A stretch of 64,000 nt of DNA from the NCBI GenBank assembly GCA_013289615.1, contig JABCZO010000012.1:47480-111479 (forward strand), written 5' to 3'. The position numbers and the translations under genes were made by a program. Every line of letters starts with the position of its first letter. Positions within the stretch are counted from its first letter, which is position 1. The stretch comes from Gammaproteobacteria bacterium (lineage in GTDB: Bacteria; Pseudomonadota; Gammaproteobacteria; Steroidobacterales; Steroidobacteraceae). Below the pieces are notes generated by a model. That model had not been told where the DNA came from. It worked only from the letters and a program-made list of their open reading frames with translations, and searched no databases. Positions 46,446 to 54,661 of this stretch are shown one piece after another.

Positions 46446-47927
46446 ATGAAGCGGGCAGTAATGCTGTTCGGTTTTTTCACCATCGCCGCGATTGAATCGG
46501 CCGCCGCCGACCAGCCGTCAGCGGCACAGTCAGCACTCCTAAACGAGGTGCGCGCCGCGTGCCAGGCCGACGCACAGAACCTGTGTCCCGGGGTGCAAGC
46601 CGGTGGCGGTCGAATTCTCAATTGTCTGGCGCAGCACAAGGACGCCGTCAGCGATGCCTGCAAGCAGGCACTGATGAAGGCTGGACAAGCGCAGGGGCAG
46701 GCACAGAGCCCGGTACAGGATCAGAGTCAGGGCCAAAGTCAGAGTCAGAGTCAGAACCAGAAACAAGATGCGGGTCAAAGCCCCGGACAAAGTCCAGGCC
46801 AGGCACGGGCTCAGGCACAGGGCAAAAGCCAGGGCAAGTCGGCGCCGAGCGCTGCCGCGCCATCGACCTCGGACCACTACTTGCTTATGAAGCGGATGCA
46901 GATCGCGGATCCGGGTAACAACGTGCCTGCGGCAGTGGACGTGATGATCCCAACCACGTGGCAGTTTCAAGGCAGCATTGGCGTCATGAGCGGAATGGGA
47001 GGTTGCTTTGCGGACCTGGAATCGGTCTCCATTCACGCGCAGAGCGCAGACGGCTCGATCGTGTTCGAAAGCATGCCCGACTTCACTTTCCAATATGCCG
47101 ACGACCCGAACACGGTCCGCACGATGACCCAGGAAGGTCAGGCGTTTGCCAAAGGCAACCTCAAGGCGTGCCCGGTGATGCCGCCTCAACGCGCCGCGGA
47201 TTTTCTTCAGAAACAGATCATTCCGAAATTTCACGCCGGCAAGCGGGTCATCTCGGTGGATCCCTATCCCGAGTTCGATCAGTTGCTGCGCCAGCGTCTG
47301 GGATTGCCATTGAAGGACAGCGGTAACCAGGGCCCGGTGCGGACCGATGCAGCGCGCGCACGTCTCGAATACGATCGCGACGGACGCACCTTCGAGCAAT
47401 GGGTTACGGTCGCCGAATGGATGCGTCTCTATCCCGCCGGGCACGGCAATGTCTATGACGGCCACGCAATAATGATGATGTCGTTCAGCGCCCCCAAGGG
47501 CCAGCTCGACAGCAACGAAAAGCTATTCAAGCTCATAGCCTTCAACATCGCTCATGAGCCCGATTGGGATGCCAAGGTCAATAAGATGGTCGGCACCCTC
47601 TATCGGCAGCAGCAAGTCGAAGAGGCGAAGCGCTCGCAGGCAATCGCGCAGTTACAGCAGCATGTCGCTGACACCATCAATGAGGTAACCGCCAATTCCA
47701 TGCGCGGTGCCAATCAGGCGGCTTTCGGCCAGGACCAGATTACTCGCGGTGTGCAGACATTTCGTAATCCGCAAACCGGCGCGACGTTCGAGCTCAGCAA
47801 TCTGCATGATCACGCCTGGTTGAATGGCACCAACGAATACGTCATGAGCGACGATCCCAATTTCAACCCCAATGGGCAGTTGAACGGGAACTGGACCTCG
47901 TTGCAGCCGGTGCGGCCGCAGCCTTAA
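46446..47927 (+). CDS. Secreted protein with cysteine-rich repeat and Gln/Ser-rich linker
   Basis: A 493-residue protein. A signal peptide (to about AAA, residue 21) is followed by a cysteine-rich repeat (about 35-75: CQADAQNLC, ILNCLAQHKDAVSDAC) resembling GLG1-type repeats. Next is a Gln/Ser/Gly-rich linker of about 50 residues, then a ~350-residue domain that I cannot assign. The domain contains MIPTTWQFQGSIGVMSGMGGCF, DPYPEFDQLLRQRLGL and, near the end, NPQTGATFELSNLHDHAWLNG. AGGAG precedes the ATG at 46446. It converges with a 4-bp overlap on the persulfide dioxygenase-rhodanese gene. Confidence 0.75.
   Translation: MKRAVMLFGFFTIAAIESAAADQPSAAQSALLNEVRAACQADAQNLCPGVQAGGGRILNCLAQHKDAVSDACKQALMKAGQAQGQAQSPVQDQSQGQSQSQSQNQKQDAGQSPGQSPGQARAQAQGKSQGKSAPSAAAPSTSDHYLLMKRMQIADPGNNVPAAVDVMIPTTWQFQGSIGVMSGMGGCFADLESVSIHAQSADGSIVFESMPDFTFQYADDPNTVRTMTQEGQAFAKGNLKACPVMPPQRAADFLQKQIIPKFHAGKRVISVDPYPEFDQLLRQRLGLPLKDSGNQGPVRTDAARARLEYDRDGRTFEQWVTVAEWMRLYPAGHGNVYDGHAIMMMSFSAPKGQLDSNEKLFKLIAFNIAHEPDWDAKVNKMVGTLYRQQQVEEAKRSQAIAQLQQHVADTINEVTANSMRGANQAAFGQDQITRGVQTFRNPQTGATFELSNLHDHAWLNGTNEYVMSDDPNFNPNGQLNGNWTSLQPVRPQP
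46684..46842. repeat. Gln/Ser-rich low-complexity coding repeat
   Basis: Within the secreted protein, short units such as cagagt and caaagtcc recur and encode runs of QSQ, GQA and GQSPGQ. It joins the cysteine-rich domain to the main domain and is likely a flexible linker. Such tracts often vary in length between strains. Confidence 0.7.
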
Positions 47928-48967
47928 GAAGGATCTTTGCCTGCCTTCACCGCGTAGCCTGCGTCGCGCCATGCCTTCATGCCCCCGTCCAGCGCAACGG
48001 CGCCCTGGAATCCCATTTGGCGTAGCGTTGCCGTCGCCAACGTCGAGACGCGTCCGATCTCGCAATAAGCAAGAATCCTCCTGGTCGGATCGGTCAGCTC
48101 CTCGTTGACGCGCAACTCCAGCTGGCCGCGCGGCAGTGACCGCGCTCCGGGGATATGACCCTCTTCATAAGCGTCGCGCTCGCGCACATCGAGCGCGACC
48201 AGCTCATTCTTCCCGGATTCAAGACACGCCTTCAGTGCGGCAAGCGACATGAACGGCACGGTCGCCGCAGCTTCGGAGAGCATCTGAGCCACTGTCTTGC
48301 CGCCGCTCATGTTGGTGCGCAGCGCCTCGGTGACGTGCGTGGGCATCGTGAGATTGAGGTTTTGCATCATCTCGATAAAGGCGCTGCGATCCCGTTTCTG
48401 CAGCCGCGGATTCTCGGCCAGCTCCTGGCCGATAGTCGAGTGAGAGCGTCCCTTGTATTCGTGTGCCGGAAAGATTTTCAGCGCCGGATCCAGCCTCAGC
48501 ACGCTCTCGAACAGGCTGTCGTAGAGTGCTCCCGCGTCACCACTTGGCAGGTCGGTGCGCCCCGTTCCTCCGATGAGCAGCGTATCACCGGTGAATACAC
48601 GCTCTTCGACGCACAGGCACATGGAATCGTGCGTATGGCCGGGCGTGTGCAGGGCCTGTAGCCTTAGCCGGCCCACGACCAGAAGCTCGCCGCCCTGCAG
48701 GCGCAGGTCGACGAATGGTGCCGGGCTGGAGCGATGCATGACCACCGGCACATCGAGCTGGCGCGCGAGCTGCTGAGTTGCCGAGAAATGATCCGCGTGC
48801 GTATGGGTGTCGATGAGATACCGGATGCGCAAACCCTCGCGTGCGGCTAGCGCGACGTAGCGGTCGATCTGGCTGAGTTCCGGGTCGATCAGCGCCGCGG
48901 CGCAGGTCTCCTCGCAGCCGATGAGATAGGACCGGCAGCCGCCGGAGGCCACAGCCTCGAATATCAT
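47924..48967 (-). CDS. Persulfide dioxygenase-like metallo-beta-lactamase fused to rhodanese
   Basis: A 347-residue fusion. The N-terminal ~240 residues are an ETHE1-type MBL fold: DTHTHADHF metal motif, HTPGHTHDSM, FTGDTLLIGGTGRTDL and FPAHEYKG. The C-terminal ~100 residues are a rhodanese with active site CEIGRVS and the VRERDAYEEGHIPGA segment. ETHE1 enzymes oxidise glutathione persulfide to sulfite with one non-heme iron; the fused rhodanese would shuttle sulfane sulfur to or from glutathione. It probably serves sulfide detoxification. It stands alone and converges on the Gln-rich secreted protein gene. Confidence 0.9.
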   Translation of the reverse strand: MIFEAVASGGCRSYLIGCEETCAAALIDPELSQIDRYVALAAREGLRIRYLIDTHTHADHFSATQQLARQLDVPVVMHRSSPAPFVDLRLQGGELLVVGRLRLQALHTPGHTHDSMCLCVEERVFTGDTLLIGGTGRTDLPSGDAGALYDSLFESVLRLDPALKIFPAHEYKGRSHSTIGQELAENPRLQKRDRSAFIEMMQNLNLTMPTHVTEALRTNMSGGKTVAQMLSEAAATVPFMSLAALKACLESGKNELVALDVRERDAYEEGHIPGARSLPRGQLELRVNEELTDPTRRILAYCEIGRVSTLATATLRQMGFQGAVALDGGMKAWRDAGYAVKAGKDPS

Positions 48968-49304
48968 TGTTGTGCGCCCATCATCCGTATCGCTGTCGAC
49001 TCACCCCGCGTCGCGCGGTGCGACGATGGGTTCCCCGTCAATTCCGCGTAGCCCGGATCGTAGCACGCAGACGTTTGCCCTCCGAGAGCGTCGGCGTCGC
49101 GGCGGCCATTTCCGACACCACGACTGACTGCAGTAGGGCCGCAAAAAACGGTCTCAGTCGCGCCGCGCGCGGCGTATTGGTCGAGTGCACACCGGACCAA
49201 AATATTGGACGCCGGCGCAAAAAATTGGACACAGAAGCGCTACACGCTGATGCAACTGCTTGATTCTATTTATGGTGGCCAGGGGTCGAGCTATAATTCC
49301 GTCC
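48968..49304. other. Gene-free stretch with repeated ATTGGAC motifs
   Basis: About 340 bp without a convincing gene. Near 49199-49232 two A-rich ATTGGAC units occur head to tail (aatattggac, then aaattggaca), separated by gccggcgc. Spaced units of this kind resemble the multiple terminal repeats of IS21-like elements. No transposase remains, so a solo IS end is only a suggestion. Confidence 0.35.
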
Positions 49305-49781
49305 ATGCCAAGCCTGGGTCCGCGTCTGATCGCGTATGGCTTGATCGGGATCTTTTGCATTACGGGCCCGCTGGGCTTGCTGTTCGCTCTCACCTTGACC
49401 CTGCATCGCGCGGCGTTCATTCACACTGCCCTTCGCACGGATGGCACAGTGATCTGGTTGGAGCCGGTGCGAACCACCCGAACCGGGGCCGGCACCTACA
49501 TTCCTGTGTTTCGCTTTACGGCGAACGATGATCGCTTGCATATCATCAACTCGGACGTCTCCGTGCCGTACTCCACGTTCAAACGCGGCGATCGAGTCCG
49601 CGTCCTCTACCTGCAGAGCGCTCCCGAAATTGCGCACATCGATGCGCTCTCAACGCTCTGGCAAGAATCACTGGTCGTCGGCATCTGGGGGGCCGTGTGC
49701 TCTATCATTCCGGTGCTCATCCTAGTGATCCGAAGGCGGCGGCGAGCATCCAGCGAACTTACATTACCTCCCGAACCGTGA
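49305..49781 (+). CDS. DUF3592-like membrane protein
   Basis: A protein of about 158 residues. TM1 is at about 8-30 and TM2 near the C-terminus (about 125-147: SLVVGIWGAVCSIIPVLILVI, then a basic RRRRR tail). Between them lies a small extracytoplasmic beta domain (DGTVIWLEPV, YIPVFRFTA, GDRVRVLYL) typical of DUF3592 proteins. Function is unknown. The ATG at 49305 gives a good TM1; an ATG at 49272 adds 11 residues. No clear ribosome site marks either. Confidence 0.65.
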   Translation: MPSLGPRLIAYGLIGIFCITGPLGLLFALTLTLHRAAFIHTALRTDGTVIWLEPVRTTRTGAGTYIPVFRFTANDDRLHIINSDVSVPYSTFKRGDRVRVLYLQSAPEIAHIDALSTLWQESLVVGIWGAVCSIIPVLILVIRRRRRASSELTLPPEP

Positions 49782-49919
49782 CGTGGCAGCTAGAGGTTTC
49801 GTTGAGTGCAATGCGCAGTCCATTCAATGCGCCGCGAATGAGCGCGAATCGAAATTAGGACCGCAGTTGACCCCGAAGCGGCCGTGCCGGAACGGCGGCT
49901 TTTTGGGAATGCGAAATGA

Positions 49920-50498
49920 CTATCCGGTCTTCATCTCAATCGCCGCCTTAGGAGAGCTCAGGCTCTTGCTGTAGAACCCAGATCGATCAAAGCAGCAAAC
50001 TCGTCGCTTCCCGCCAGCGAGCATCGCGCAAGCATTGCTGATCCGGCGGGCGCGCGTTTCAGGCCGTTTAGCGGAGACGATCCAGTGAATCCAGTCTCTT
50101 CGCGCAACGGGCGTAATGTCGGACCATACCGCACGCGCCCTCGGAGCGTTCATTAGCCCCTTCCCGAGATCTACAGGCACCTTGGGTTCCGGCTCCTCTC
50201 CCGCCAATGCGATCTCCAGTGTTACGAGATCGCCTACGCCTGTACCCGCAGCTTCACGCAACCTACGGCTGACTTTGAGCCAGTGACCCTTTTGACCGTC
50301 CGGCTCGAGCGTCGCTCGAAAGGGAAAGCCATTGATTGAACCTTCAACCGTAGTCATGCCGCGCGAGGGAAGCTTTGCGCTGGCGGTCTTTGGCAGCTTA
50401 AGAAAGGTCCAAGAGCTGCCCTTCGCTGCTGCAGCGGGCTGCAGGAGTTTCGCTTTGAACCGAATCCTACGAGCGCTCTCAGTCATTCTCTCAGTCAT
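49920..50498 (-). CDS. DUF1905/YdeI-OmpD-associated family protein
   Basis: A 192-residue protein. The N-terminal part (FKAKLLQP, SSWTFLKLP, GSINGFPFRATLEPDG) matches the DUF1905 beta domain. The C-terminal part (ARAVWSDITPVARRDWIHWIVSAKRPETRARR) matches the YdeI/OmpD-associated domain, linked in annotations to bacteriocin protection. Its biochemical role is unknown. It has no signal peptide. It lies downstream of a phosphatidylserine decarboxylase gene with a 175-bp gap, so it may be separately expressed. Confidence 0.8.
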   Translation of the reverse strand: MTERMTESARRIRFKAKLLQPAAAAKGSSWTFLKLPKTASAKLPSRGMTTVEGSINGFPFRATLEPDGQKGHWLKVSRRLREAAGTGVGDLVTLEIALAGEEPEPKVPVDLGKGLMNAPRARAVWSDITPVARRDWIHWIVSAKRPETRARRISNACAMLAGGKRRVCCFDRSGFYSKSLSSPKAAIEMKTG

Positions 50499-50673
50499 TT
50501 GCGCATGATATATCGAAGTCGGATCCCCGCCATGAGATCGATCTCATGCCGGGAACGGCCTAGGTTGACCGGGTGCAGCTACTCGCGACGTTGCGGCCTC
50601 AATCACCACGAACCCGGCAACAGGCAGCGAACAGGACATGAAAGGGTCAGCGGGGACCGCTGGCACTAGCGCA

Positions 50674-51948
50674 TCAGGATCTCATCACGGTGGCGATTCT
50701 CGAATTGACGTGAATGTTCTTCGTGTTAAGACCGGGTCTTTGACCGTGATGGTCAAATTCCAGATGCACTTCTGGACGAAAGATCAGACAGTGCGTAGAG
50801 CCGCCGAAGTGGAACATACCGATCTGGTCGCCTTTCATGACGTGCTGGCCTTGGTACACGGTAATCTGGCAGGAAGACACTTCGGCCATTCCCACGGGCA
50901 GCACGCACATAAGCCCTATATCCTTGTTATCTGCCTCGATGAAGATAAGAGCTCTCGTCGCCACTTCCGTGATGTAGGCTTGTGATTCATTTGGACCGGC
51001 TGGGTCGAGACCCTCCGATGCAGCCTCCGAATAGTAGGTGCCGTCTTTCACATACGCCTTAATGACCGTGCCGCTCACCGGACTGTGCCAGCGGTGATAG
51101 CTCAATGGGCTCAAAAAGGCCTGGTATATCGTTCCGCCCGCGAACATGGGTGCCAGGCTGTCGTTCGCGAGGATATGCGCCATCGAGTATGGCTGGGACT
51201 TGATCCAGAATCGATCGTGCTCCTTGACATGGCGAGCGATTCTGTAGGGGGCAGATTCACAGGCGTTGACGATGATCGCGTCATCCCCGGGTCGTGCGAT
51301 CGGACGCACTCCCGGTCGGAACTCCCGGGTGAAGAAATCATCCCATGACTTAAAACCATGGTGTAGTTGCCCAGGATCGCACATGAAGTCGCGGTCAAAG
51401 TTCGGCATGGCTATCTGAGCGTCGGCGCCAAACCAGCCTCGATGCGGGTCTTCACTCAGGACATACGTGGAGTCGCTCGAACTCAGGAATCGAGCCCACT
51501 CATTCAACACCTTTTTTATCTGCTCATTGACTCGTTCGTTCAGAAAGGCGGCAAAACCCGCTGCCGTCCCCATCGACCAGTCGATTATCGTGTTGATGGG
51601 ACATCCTACGAGCCCCGATCGGTCGAATTCAGGGGCACGAGTCATGACCGCATTCAGCAGCTGCAGCATGTGAGGAAAGTCCCTCACCTGTGGTTTACCG
51701 GTTGGATCCTTGTTGTATGGGGGCTTTCTGGGTACTTGCTCGAACATCTGATTGAAAAGCATGAAGATGCCCGCATCGCTCTCGACCAGATGTTGCAAGC
51801 CTGCGATGCAGGGATGTAGCGCTTTCTGCTCGGCCTGAGTCTCTCGAATAATGGCTTCCAGCCATCTTTCGAGAAACGCCTGATCAGACGGCAGCCATCC
51901 GCCAACGCGATACGGCACCTCGGCCTCAGGGGTTGCTTTCATTTGCAT
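50674..51948 (-). CDS. Phosphatidylserine decarboxylase family protein with N-terminal PSDC domain
   Basis: A 424-residue protein. Residues 1 to about 190 match the N-terminal domain often fused to phosphatidylserine decarboxylases. The decarboxylase domain follows: FFTREFRPGVRPIA, YHRWHSPVSGTV, and the self-cleavage motif GGST near residue 382, with Ser384 becoming the pyruvoyl group (usual motif LGST or GGST). Family members convert phosphatidylserine to phosphatidylethanolamine; this longer soluble type may act on other substrates. It is a single gene, upstream of the DUF1905 gene. Confidence 0.87.
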   Translation of the reverse strand: MQMKATPEAEVPYRVGGWLPSDQAFLERWLEAIIRETQAEQKALHPCIAGLQHLVESDAGIFMLFNQMFEQVPRKPPYNKDPTGKPQVRDFPHMLQLLNAVMTRAPEFDRSGLVGCPINTIIDWSMGTAAGFAAFLNERVNEQIKKVLNEWARFLSSSDSTYVLSEDPHRGWFGADAQIAMPNFDRDFMCDPGQLHHGFKSWDDFFTREFRPGVRPIARPGDDAIIVNACESAPYRIARHVKEHDRFWIKSQPYSMAHILANDSLAPMFAGGTIYQAFLSPLSYHRWHSPVSGTVIKAYVKDGTYYSEAASEGLDPAGPNESQAYITEVATRALIFIEADNKDIGLMCVLPVGMAEVSSCQITVYQGQHVMKGDQIGMFHFGGSTHCLIFRPEVHLEFDHHGQRPGLNTKNIHVNSRIATVMRS

Positions 51949-52023
51949 TTACCCCAGGGCGGCCGCTTTGATCCTCATCAGCGAACGAGTTAGATGCCAC
52001 GCCATCGCTGGTGATGCGTGCAT

Positions 52024-53148
52024 TCACGACAGCGAAGTCCCCAAAGCCGCCCCTATTCCGTAAGTCACTGCGGCTGCGAGACAGCCGAATATCAACTGAC
52101 GGGCGGCGGAATACCATGCAGGGCGACCATTGAACAGCGACGTCAGCATTCCCATTACGCCGAGCACTGCCGCGCTCATGCCGACGCTAGCGCCAACGGC
52201 CCAATGGCCCGTCAGCCAGAAGAACGGCAGCACTGGAAAAATCGCACCCCCGGAGAACAAGGCGAAAGAGGTTGCGGCAGCGCTCCAGGGGTTGCCGCCG
52301 AGCTCCGTCGGGTCGATTCCGAGCTCCTCGCGCGCAAGCGTATCCAGGGCGCCCTTCTTGTCCTGCATGATCTGCGCGGCGACGCGCTGGGCGTCCGCCT
52401 TGGCCATCCCCTTCGCCTGAAAAATCAGGGCAAGCTCGTTCTGCTCCGCTGCGGGCGTCTGCTCGATTTCCTCGGCCTCTCTCGCGATTTGAGTCTGGGC
52501 CAGCTCGCGCGCATTTGTAACGGACAGCCATTCCCCGAGAGCCATCGAGCACGCACCCGCCACTAAGCCTGCCAGTCCCGTGAGAAGGACCGTCGAGTTT
52601 GTTGCACCCGCGCCTGCAATTCCCATGATCAGGCAAAAATTCGAGACCAGGCCGTCATTGGCACCGAGAACGGCCGCGCGCAAGTTGTTGCCGGAGGAAA
52701 CGCCACGGTGCCAGGGCTCGGCGCGCGCGATATCCGCGCCTGCCATGCCGCCACCGCGGGTCGAAGTGGCGGCCACCGCCTGGATGACCGCCGCGTGACC
52801 GCGCTCCTCAGCAGAGATGGCATGCGCATCGCTTTGACCCGCGTACTTGTTGCGGTCGGCAAATTCTGCCGCCGCGATGGTCGGAAGAACGAAGCGAGGG
52901 CCAAAGCGTTGCGCCAGCTTTGCCAGCAGCCGGGTACGAAATCCGGGCACGAAGCGCTCGTCCTGGACGCCCGCCGCCGCCAGCTTATCGCGCCACAACT
53001 GCGCATGGCTGGTCTCTGCCTGCGCCAACTGCAGGAACAGGTCCTTGCGCAGTGGATCCGCCTCGGCCGACGCGAGCGCCGCATACAGGGCCGCGCCGTT
53101 TAATTCATCGCGCAAATTTGCCCGGTAGCGTTCGATGTCGATCGTCAT
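52024..53148 (-). CDS. MbfA-like ferritin-domain/VIT1 iron transporter
   Basis: A 374-residue protein. The N-terminal ~130 residues are a ferritin-like four-helix domain with diiron ligands E15, E45-x-x-H48, E95 and E115-x-x-H118. The C-terminal VIT1/CCC1 domain has about five TM segments (GANDGLVSNFCLIMGIAGAG, ACSMALGEWLSV). This is the architecture of MbfA, an inner-membrane iron exporter that protects against iron and peroxide stress. No Irr/Fur box was identified upstream. It fits an iron-handling theme with the Cyc2-like protein, but they are 27 kb apart. Confidence 0.9.
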   Translation of the reverse strand: MTIDIERYRANLRDELNGAALYAALASAEADPLRKDLFLQLAQAETSHAQLWRDKLAAAGVQDERFVPGFRTRLLAKLAQRFGPRFVLPTIAAAEFADRNKYAGQSDAHAISAEERGHAAVIQAVAATSTRGGGMAGADIARAEPWHRGVSSGNNLRAAVLGANDGLVSNFCLIMGIAGAGATNSTVLLTGLAGLVAGACSMALGEWLSVTNARELAQTQIAREAEEIEQTPAAEQNELALIFQAKGMAKADAQRVAAQIMQDKKGALDTLAREELGIDPTELGGNPWSAAATSFALFSGGAIFPVLPFFWLTGHWAVGASVGMSAAVLGVMGMLTSLFNGRPAWYSAARQLIFGCLAAAVTYGIGAALGTSLS

Positions 53149-53503
53149 ACCTCAGCCTCCGGTTCGGGCTCAGTAACCAGTATGCCACCGTGGTCTAACG
53201 CCGGCTTCGGGATCTACGAAGGCGCTCGACAACAGACTGACGTTCGGCGGCTTTCACTACGACAACCCACGAGAAATCATGCGCAGTTGCGTTATCGCTT
53301 CTAGATCGCGCCGCAATTGCAGCTCAACGCTGCAAATTTGCTCTTAGGGGTCCAGCAACTGCAGGTACGCCGCCACGGCCTGCATTTCGCCAATCTGCAG
53401 CGATGTTCGTTCAGACAGTGCGTTCGGCGTCACATCCAACGCAGTGCTGCCTGGCTGGGTACGAACAGCAATCGCCGAGCGCTCGGCGAAAACGGAGGCC
53501 ACC
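53149..53503. other. Mostly gene-free stretch containing a cytochrome tail remnant
   Basis: About 355 bp between the MbfA-like and first PAP2 genes. Apart from the short cytochrome c-like tail at 53344-53451, no gene is seen. The part next to 53149 would hold the MbfA promoter; no confident promoter elements were found. Confidence 0.45.
53344..53451 (-). pseudogene. Remnant of a class I cytochrome c C-terminus
   Basis: A minus-strand frame of 35 codons ends SLQIGEMQAVAAYLQLLDP then TAA. This resembles the end of the diheme c4 cytochrome in this window (GLQLNDMEAVATYLQALGP): 11 of 19 positions are identical by eye. No CxxCH motif or start codon is found upstream in this frame, which instead runs into the 3' end of the PAP2 gene. 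It is probably the tail of a lost cytochrome gene. Confidence 0.35.
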
Positions 53504-54190
53504 TCAGTAGCACAGTTGCATGCTCAGCATCGCGCCTCGCGGAAGCACGGCCATTGAAAAGCCTGGGCGCGAGGAAGGCGACGTCAAGCCCAGGAAGGCA
53601 TCGTTGAAGAAAGCACCACTGAAGTTGCCCAGCGACATGCCGACCAACGTATCGGACGGGTAGTGAAAGCCGGACTCTACCCGAGCCCACGCCGTGCCGT
53701 AGGTCAAGGCATCCAGGCCGACATCAAGCACGCGTTCCGTCGTATTACTCAGGGGCAGCCACTGCAGATTGCGTTCGGCAAGCTCGGTGAGCACCGCGGA
53801 GCGCGAAGTGTGAGATGAGGGCATGCTCTGCGTGTCTTGGCCATTGGGTCGCTCGCGTGCCGCCGCGCTCTTGAGCAACGCACTTTCCTCGTCTGTGGCA
53901 GCAATCGCGGCCTCACCCAGTGCCGCGCCACGCAGCTTGTCGAGCATCCATTCCCCCGGATCGTTGCCGCTCGGGGTGACGAGCACGCTCGCATAGTAGG
54001 CGTAGCCCGATACGGCGCGCAGGCGGTCGCTCCAATCGACCGCGTTTTGCTCAGAACCAAATATCGGCGTGTGGCTTCGGGCCCAGTTCGAAACCCTGCG
54101 ATCCCATCGGTCGATTTGAAATGCAGCCGATGCCACCAGGGGACCCCAAATGCGTGGGCTTTCAGCCGCATGTACCAGCGCATCTCGCAC
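53504..54190 (-). CDS. PAP2-family phosphatase, N-terminus uncertain
   Basis: A PAP2 acid phosphatase. All three motifs are present: KSAAARERP (K-x6-RP), SMPSSHTSR (PSxH) and RVESGFHYPSD (R-x5-H-x3-D). Such enzymes remove phosphate from lipid phosphates or undecaprenyl pyrophosphate at the envelope. The GTG at 54190 is the first standard start. The same frame stays open upstream to 54400 and encodes a lipoprotein-like signal (IVTLLALLTTGGC), but without ATG, GTG or TTG. The true start may be a rare CTG near 54325, or the 5' end may be damaged. Confidence 0.78.
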   Translation of the reverse strand: MRDALVHAAESPRIWGPLVASAAFQIDRWDRRVSNWARSHTPIFGSEQNAVDWSDRLRAVSGYAYYASVLVTPSGNDPGEWMLDKLRGAALGEAAIAATDEESALLKSAAARERPNGQDTQSMPSSHTSRSAVLTELAERNLQWLPLSNTTERVLDVGLDALTYGTAWARVESGFHYPSDTLVGMSLGNFSGAFFNDAFLGLTSPSSRPGFSMAVLPRGAMLSMQLCY

Positions 54191-54325
54191 GCTCTGCCAA
54201 CCGGGGATCGCTGTCGCGTCCTGGCCCCATCCGTGCCCGTCCGGCAGCGTTGCACAGCCGCCCGTTGTCAGCAGCGCAAGCAGCGTAACAATGGCAGCCC
54301 CGGGGCCCCGGTCTAGGGCCTGCAG

Positions 54326-54661
54326 GCGCCGCCGTAGTGAGGAATTTATTTCCGGTTCCGCACTGTGACGATGAATCGCGAAACAGGGGGCCGCCCGCGT
54401 TCACGGCGCGCGAGCGGCTTCGCGGCTGTTTCTCGCTACCGCTGACACTTCAACGAGTGGGAGCAAGTGCATACCACAGACCGGATGACATCATCCAACG
54501 CGAGCAACCTCCACGCCCAGGATCACCCTCTCGATACAATCAGGGCAGACGGAATCTTCGGGTTAACGGTGCTCCATGGTTAATTCGCCCCACGGCTCGC
54601 TCCGGCCTGCTGCTGCGAAAAACGCGGATTCGGTAAGCAGTCACGTTCGCCGGCAAGAACG
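54326..54661. other. Gene-free stretch between two PAP2 genes
   Basis: About 335 bp with no convincing gene on either strand. Short frames lack family motifs and ribosome sites. It probably holds the promoter of the first PAP2 gene; nothing else was recognised. Confidence 0.45.

Noticed and set aside
46684..46842. Gln-rich DNA as a CRISPR-like or non-coding tandem repeat
   Set aside because: The units are short, irregular and stay in frame within a protein with a signal peptide. There are no spacers or cas genes.
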